Source: Salibacterium salarium (GTDB lineage Bacteria > Bacillota > Bacilli > Bacillales > Marinococcaceae). From it: a stretch of 64,000 bases of DNA. The stretch spans positions 434,001 through 498,000 of the forward strand of contig NZ_JAUSUM010000003.1 of the NCBI RefSeq assembly GCF_030813635.1. Reading direction: 5' to 3'. The translations under genes were made by a program, and so were the position numbers. Below the pieces are notes generated by a model that had not been told where the DNA came from, ran no database searches, and saw only the letters and a program-made list of their open reading frames with translations. Below are positions 59,249 through 64,000 of this stretch, piece by piece (position 1 is the stretch's first letter; every line of letters starts with the position of its first letter).

Positions 59249-60637
59249 GTGGAAGGAATTACTCGGATATTACGCCAGTTTGTCACCGCAACTATCTTGA
59301 TTTCAATATTTTTACTTATTTTTAATTTCGTACTACTGGGCGTGCTAGTGTTCAACAATAATAACCCGAACCCGTCTCCGGAAGGTGTAGTTAAGCAAGT
59401 GGCCCAAGGGCTTAACAAACAGGGCGACAACTATCGTTTGGATGAGAATACCGCCAATCTTCTTCAGCAAAATAAGACTTGGGCAATGCTTGTAACGGAT
59501 GATGGTCATGTGGAATGGGACTATCATTTGCCTAATGATGTTCCGAGATCATACAATCTAGTCGAGGTAGCTAAGTTTTCCCGTTATTACCTTGAGGAGT
59601 ACCCGGTTTATGTTTGGGAGCATAAAAATGGCATTGTTGTGCTGGGATATCCTAAGAATAGTCACTGGAAGTATCAAATTGATTCTCATTCCAACTGGGT
59701 AGAATCGCTGCCTCAACGTCTAGTATTGTTGCTGCTATTTAATGTGGTACTTGCACTACTAATCTCTGTCGTAATTGGCTCACGCCTAATTAAAAGGATA
59801 CGACCTCTTGTGGCGGGAATCCACAGTATTGCTAGGGAAGAAGAAGTACAAATGGATTCCAAAGGTATATTCGGTGATTTGGCCCGCAGCATTAATTCCG
59901 CATCGGTTATACTTCAGAAAAAAACAACGGCATTAAAGTCAAGGGATGAAGCTCGATCCAACTGGATTGCCGGAATTTCTCATGATATCCGGACGCCACT
60001 CTCGATGATACTAGGCTACGCAAGTGAAATGGAGGATAATTCAGAGTTGCCGAAGGAACAGAGGTATGAGGCCGGTATCATTAGACGGCAGGGGGAGAAG
60101 CTACGCTCACTTATAAACGACTTGAATCTGGTCTCGATGCTAGAATATGAAATGCAGCCTTTGCAATGGAAGAGTATCCGATTATCGGTTTTGGCAAGAC
60201 AGGTTGTTGCGGATTTTTTAAATAACGGATTAGATGACCGGTATGACATTGAGCTGAACCTAGCTGACGAAGCAGTTAAAATCAATGGGGACGAAAAATT
60301 ATTGCTTCGGGCAATCAATAATCTTGTCCGTAATAGTGTGCGCCATAACCCTCAGGGCTGCAAAATCGTCTTGGAAACTTTTCTATCCGAAGACTCCTCT
60401 CAATATTACTTTATCGTAAGAGATAATGGGCGGGGAATTCCTAAGGAGCAATTAAAGAAAATTACCGAGTTGCCTTATTCATCAAAAAGAAAGCAGACTG
60501 TTCAACAAGGGCACGGTGGTTTAGGACTTCCGATGGTGGAAAGGATCATACAGGCGCATCACGGTCGCCTCATTCTTTCAAGCGATGTGGATCAAAAAGG
60601 TTTGATAGTCATTATGGAACTTCCAGTTTTAAAATAA
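59249..60637 (+). CDS. Sensor histidine kinase
   Basis: A 462-residue membrane kinase beginning at GTG directly after the regulator's stop. Two helices (about residues 12-37 and 158-180) enclose an outer sensor domain of some 120 residues. A HAMP-like linker leads to the phosphorylated His in GISHDIRTPLSMILGYASEM, N-box NAINNLVRNSVRHNP (variant AINNLVRNS), G1 VRDNGRGIPKEQ and G2 GHGGLGLPMVERI. Unlike BceS, it has a real extracellular domain, closer to kinases of the LanK group. Confidence 0.92.
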   Translation: MEGITRILRQFVTATILISIFLLIFNFVLLGVLVFNNNNPNPSPEGVVKQVAQGLNKQGDNYRLDENTANLLQQNKTWAMLVTDDGHVEWDYHLPNDVPRSYNLVEVAKFSRYYLEEYPVYVWEHKNGIVVLGYPKNSHWKYQIDSHSNWVESLPQRLVLLLLFNVVLALLISVVIGSRLIKRIRPLVAGIHSIAREEEVQMDSKGIFGDLARSINSASVILQKKTTALKSRDEARSNWIAGISHDIRTPLSMILGYASEMEDNSELPKEQRYEAGIIRRQGEKLRSLINDLNLVSMLEYEMQPLQWKSIRLSVLARQVVADFLNNGLDDRYDIELNLADEAVKINGDEKLLLRAINNLVRNSVRHNPQGCKIVLETFLSEDSSQYYFIVRDNGRGIPKEQLKKITELPYSSKRKQTVQQGHGGLGLPMVERIIQAHHGRLILSSDVDQKGLIVIMELPVLK

Positions 60638-60657
60638 AATTAAGTTGTAAACTCGAA

Positions 60658-60697
60658 GCGCCCTCCTGAGATAGAAAGATTTAGGAGGGCGCGTTTT
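60658..60697 (+). terminator. Terminator of the ABC/two-component operon
   Basis: Perfect 10-bp stem GCGCCCTCCT/AGGAGGGCGC followed by TTTTAAATTT. Confidence 0.88.
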
Positions 60698-60768
60698 AAA
60701 TTTACTATATTTGATTACACTTGCTCCTGCCCGTTATCAAATAAGGTTTCCATTTCACACTAGTTAAT

Positions 60769-62520
60769 TCATATCAATTGATGTTCACAAAACTGATTAT
60801 ATAATTCGTGATTACTTTGCAATTCTAAATGTGTACCCAGCCCAGTTATTTTACCGTTTTCAATGAAGATTATTTTTTCTAAATCCTTAATGCTTGATAA
60901 TCTATGTGCAATTATAATGGTTGTTCTTCCCTTTATTAATTCATTCATAGCAGCTTGAACTTTTTCTTCCGATTGACTATCTAAATGTGAAGTTGCTTCA
61001 TCCAATAATATTATTTGAGGATCTTTCAAAAACATTCTGGCAATTGCTATTCTTTGTCTTTCCCCCCCAGATAGATTAAATCCTTTCTCTCCAATATGTG
61101 TATTTATTCCGTTAGGTAATTTTTTTATTAAATCCCAAACATAAGCCATCTTACAGGCTTCAATTATTTTTAACTCACTAATTGTATTTTCATCAAGGCC
61201 AAAGACTATATTATCTTTTACAGACCCAGTAATTAGGCTATGTTCCTGTGACACATAACCAATCTGCATACGCCATGATGATAAAGAGTAATTTTCAATA
61301 TTTACCCCATCGAAATATATAGAGCCGTTAGTCGGTTTATAATACCTTTCCAATAAGGATATTAGTGTAGTTTTTCCACTACCGCTTGGGCCTACCAAAG
61401 CGTATGTCTTGCCTCCCTCAATAATTAGGTTAATATTATTCAAACAAAAAGAAGAATTATCTGTGGTTGTGTACTTAAAAGATAAATTTTTTATCTCTAT
61501 ATCCTTATTACCAATATCTAAGACCAGCCCTTTATCCAATTCTTCACTAACTTCATTGAGTAGCTGAGAAATCCTTTCTGTAGCTCCTTTAGTATTCTGT
61601 AGTTGAGAAAAAAAAGATCCGAAACTCAAAATAGGTCCCATTATATAAAATAACAATGTTAAAAAAGCAATAAACGTTCCCGCTGACAAATCACCGGTGG
61701 ATAATTTAACCCCACCATATCCAACGATTGAAACAATTATAAACATCATAATTAAATTCACTACTGGATCTATAATAGAAGACCATTTTGATTGTTTTAT
61801 ACCTATACTTTTTAATGCTGCAATACTTTTCTTACCCTTGTCTATTTGATAGTTTTCAGCCGTAAATGATTTAACTAATTTATTCTCTGTAATCATTTCA
61901 TGTGCATTTACATTAAGAGTTGCGGTCGATTCTTGCATCCTTTTAGAGATTTTAGATAAAATCTTGCCCAATGGTACAAAAAAAATTAGAAATATTGGTA
62001 CAGAGAGAGCAATTACTAATGTTAATTGCCAATCGTAATAAAATAACCAGAAACTACAAAATATTATGATAAATATGGAGTTAATAAACTTTGAAAAAGA
62101 ATTACTCACTAAACTATATATAACATTAGTATCATTCACTATCCTACTCGCTATGTCTCCTGACTGATTAATATCAAAGAAATCAGTTGGTAACGTCACA
62201 ACCTTATTCCATAATAATGACCTTAAATTAGCAACTATATTTAATCCGACAACACTTAATAAATAACCGGAAAAGGCTCTAGTAATTGCACCAGTAATAA
62301 ATAATAATGCTAATATTGCTAGTGCACTTGTTTCTAGGCTGTCCGTTTGAGTATATGAATCTACTATAATTCTTAATGTGTTCGGAATAAATGTTGAAAT
62401 TACAGCACCAATAGATCCAACAATACAAGTAACTATAAAAAGAAGATATCTCGGATTCGTAAAGTGAATTAACCTGAAAAATTCAGTCCATTTATATTTA
62501 TTACCCTCTGTATTTGACAT
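60769..62520 (-). CDS. ABC exporter, fused permease-ATPase
   Basis: A 583-residue half-transporter starting MSNTEGNKYKWTEFFRLIHF behind GAAGGTGAT. Six membrane helices (residues about 20-310) precede the ATPase with Walker A GPSGSGKTTLISLL, signature NLSGGERQRIAIARMF, Walker B IILLDEATSHLD and H-loop IIAHRLSSI. The family covers drug and peptide exporters. Codon use and base composition look more AT-rich than in the preceding operon. It lies 145 bp after another exporter gene on the same strand, possibly forming a pair. Confidence 0.9.
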   Translation of the reverse strand: MSNTEGNKYKWTEFFRLIHFTNPRYLLFIVTCIVGSIGAVISTFIPNTLRIIVDSYTQTDSLETSALAILALLFITGAITRAFSGYLLSVVGLNIVANLRSLLWNKVVTLPTDFFDINQSGDIASRIVNDTNVIYSLVSNSFSKFINSIFIIIFCSFWLFYYDWQLTLVIALSVPIFLIFFVPLGKILSKISKRMQESTATLNVNAHEMITENKLVKSFTAENYQIDKGKKSIAALKSIGIKQSKWSSIIDPVVNLIMMFIIVSIVGYGGVKLSTGDLSAGTFIAFLTLLFYIMGPILSFGSFFSQLQNTKGATERISQLLNEVSEELDKGLVLDIGNKDIEIKNLSFKYTTTDNSSFCLNNINLIIEGGKTYALVGPSGSGKTTLISLLERYYKPTNGSIYFDGVNIENYSLSSWRMQIGYVSQEHSLITGSVKDNIVFGLDENTISELKIIEACKMAYVWDLIKKLPNGINTHIGEKGFNLSGGERQRIAIARMFLKDPQIILLDEATSHLDSQSEEKVQAAMNELIKGRTTIIIAHRLSSIKDLEKIIFIENGKITGLGTHLELQSNHELYNQFCEHQLI

Positions 62521-62665
62521 ATTATCACCTTCCATCCATGAAATCGTTAGTCGATATAGTATACTTTAAACACTCATGTGGATATAGGAGGTTTTGTTTA
62601 GTTTCCCTACTGTTAAGTAGGATGAAACTTTGATAGATACAATAAGCATGTCAAAATACGCTCAA

Positions 62666-64000
62666 TTATTTACTTATCTCCAGAGTCCATGGATCTGTGA
62701 TCTGCGCGGACACAAGTTTCTTATAGTATTTACTGTTTTCTATTAATTGTTCATGGGTTCCACGATCAACAACCTGCCCCTTATCCAATACATAAATCAT
62801 ATTGGAGCTTATGATTGTACTTAGTCGATGTGCAATCACAATCTGAGTACAATTTAATGTTTTAAGGTTTTCTGTTATTACTGACTCCGTTACAGTGTCC
62901 AAAGAACTAGTCGCCTCGTCTAGCAACAGTATTTTAGGACGATTGACCAACGCCCGTGCTAAAGCGATTCTTTGTTTCTGACCTCCCGATAAATTAGTAC
63001 CAGATTCCGATATCAGTGTATTATAACCCATGGGCATACTTTCAATATCAGAATGAATATCAACAAGGCGTGCCGCCCAAATGACGTCTTCCATGGACGC
63101 TTCAGGTGTATGAATGGTGATATTCTCATATATTGTGCGATTAAACACAAAATTATCTTGCAGAACTATACTTATTTGACTTCGTAAGGTTTTCCTCTCA
63201 ACCTCTTTCATGCTGACATCATTGAAATAAATTGAACCCTCTGTAGGCTTGTACAATCCAACAAGTAGATTTGCAAGTGTACTCTTTCCCGACCCTGATC
63301 GTCCTACTAAAGCAATCCTTTCACCTGGCTTAACCGTCATATGGATATCTTTTAATATATTTTCTCCAAAGTCACTATACTTGAAATTGACATGATCAAT
63401 AGATATATTTCCACTCAAACTTAAAGTTTGGGTATTATCATTTAGTTTATCCTTATCAGATCCACTCTCTGATTGTTTATCCTCTTTCATAACATCATAT
63501 ATACGATCTAACAGAGAATCTACCATAACTAAATCAACTATTAACATGGCTAGAGAGTTCAAGGGACTAAGGAAAAGTGTCGATAATGACATAAATGAAA
63601 TTAACATACCAATAGTGATATTTCCTTGTTGCATCTGAAATAGACCCACTAATAAAATTATCATCGGTGTCATGAAGTTAAGACCATTGCTCACTGTGTT
63701 CACTTTTGCCTGATAATAGCCTTTATCTTTCATTGCTTTTAATTGCTGAGCAAATAAACTTTTCCACCCTTTATCTGCTTCACCTTCAATTCCCAGAGAC
63801 TTGATAGTGGATATACCTTCCAAGATCTCTGTCATAAATGAGCCTGCCAAACTCTGAGCAGCAATTTGAGTTTGTGTTAGTTTTTTAAATTTACTTCTTG
63901 TATATAAAAATACAAGGAATTGCAGAGTTCCTAATGATAAAAGTGTGAAAGCAACGACTTTTGACTGTATCAAAATAACGGCAAAAGTAACTATTACTAA
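62666..64000 (-). CDS. ABC exporter, probably peptide/bacteriocin type (5' end outside window)
   Basis: The frame runs through the window edge with no stop (LVIVTFAVILIQSKVVAFTL), so only the C-terminal 440-odd residues are seen: the last membrane helices and an ATPase. QTQIAAQSLAGSFMTEILEG and ISTIKSLGIEGEADKGWKSL are reminiscent of peptidase-containing LanT/SunT-type exporters. Walker A GRSGSGKSTLANLL, signature NLSGGQKQRIALARAL, Walker B ILLLDEATSSLD, H-loop VIAHRLSTI. Whether an N-terminal C39 peptidase exists lies beyond the edge. Confidence 0.85.
   Translation of the reverse strand, partial: LVIVTFAVILIQSKVVAFTLLSLGTLQFLVFLYTRSKFKKLTQTQIAAQSLAGSFMTEILEGISTIKSLGIEGEADKGWKSLFAQQLKAMKDKGYYQAKVNTVSNGLNFMTPMIILLVGLFQMQQGNITIGMLISFMSLSTLFLSPLNSLAMLIVDLVMVDSLLDRIYDVMKEDKQSESGSDKDKLNDNTQTLSLSGNISIDHVNFKYSDFGENILKDIHMTVKPGERIALVGRSGSGKSTLANLLVGLYKPTEGSIYFNDVSMKEVERKTLRSQISIVLQDNFVFNRTIYENITIHTPEASMEDVIWAARLVDIHSDIESMPMGYNTLISESGTNLSGGQKQRIALARALVNRPKILLLDEATSSLDTVTESVITENLKTLNCTQIVIAHRLSTIISSNMIYVLDKGQVVDRGTHEQLIENSKYYKKLVSAQITDPWTLEISK

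Noticed and set aside
62521-62665. Possible lantibiotic precursor between the two exporters
   Set aside because: No frame of suitable length with a leader and Ser/Thr/Cys-rich core; only promoter-like sequence is seen.

Overview
The window is low-GC Gram-positive chromosome, most likely Bacillaceae. The evidence is strong AAGGAGG-type ribosome sites, frequent TTG/GTG starts, CCA-encoding tRNA genes, a SigW-type ECF sigma factor, a Bacillus-type Fnr with a C-terminal cysteine cluster, a CydABS oxidase, and a YfmS/YfmT-like pair. Very acidic lipoproteins hint at a salt- or alkali-tolerant host, but this is only a hint. No rRNA, IS element, prophage or CRISPR array was recognised.

Left part (1-16.5 kb): anti-sigma factor (cut by the edge) and sigW with its own SigW-type promoter; a six-gene tRNA operon (Glu-Tyr-Lys-Gly-Gly-Ala); an operon of alpha/beta hydrolase, membrane-anchored MurF-like ligase, Ddl and a small membrane protein; cytochrome bd oxidase cydA-cydB plus an unlisted 38-codon cydS; a D,D-carboxypeptidase lipoprotein; EutH and a metallo-hydrolase; a decayed sunset-domain fragment; an acyltransferase; a soluble chemoreceptor coupled to an aldehyde dehydrogenase; and a PPOX stress protein.

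Anaerobic respiration island (16.5-27.7 kb): four small genes (one hemerythrin-like) lead into narGHJI, followed by a second hemerythrin-like gene, narK, fnr and a degenerate MobA-like gene. TGTGA-N6-TCACA sites lie 41.5 bp before deduced start points of the nar operon, narK, fnr and the MobA-like gene, and also before cydA, so these look like one Fnr regulon.

Middle (27.8-43.2 kb): a helix-hairpin-helix fragment, a quinone-oxidoreductase-like enzyme, a lipoprotein remnant, a YcgR/YcgQ-type pair with a half Zur box, then a nine-gene catabolic operon: DapA-type aldolase, Fe-alcohol dehydrogenase, DUF1537 acid-sugar kinase, SDR, cytosolic sialidase-like protein, TRAP transporter DctPQM and PdxA2-type dehydrogenase. 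A divergent-looking but same-strand PrpR_N regulator with a degenerate AAA+ domain precedes it; a shared 15-bp element and cre-like sites suggest its control.

Right part (43.4-64 kb): a DUF6612-like lipoprotein, a DUF2569 protein, a YtrA-type GntR/ABC operon with a long palindromic operator, an RND pump divergent from an apparently leaderless PadR gene, a YjcZ-like miniprotein, an SRAP protein, an EamA transporter, a lantibiotic-immunity-like ABC system (LanFEG type) with YxeA protein and two-component system, and two ABC exporters, the last truncated by the window edge. The final 9 kb may border a bacteriocin locus outside the window.
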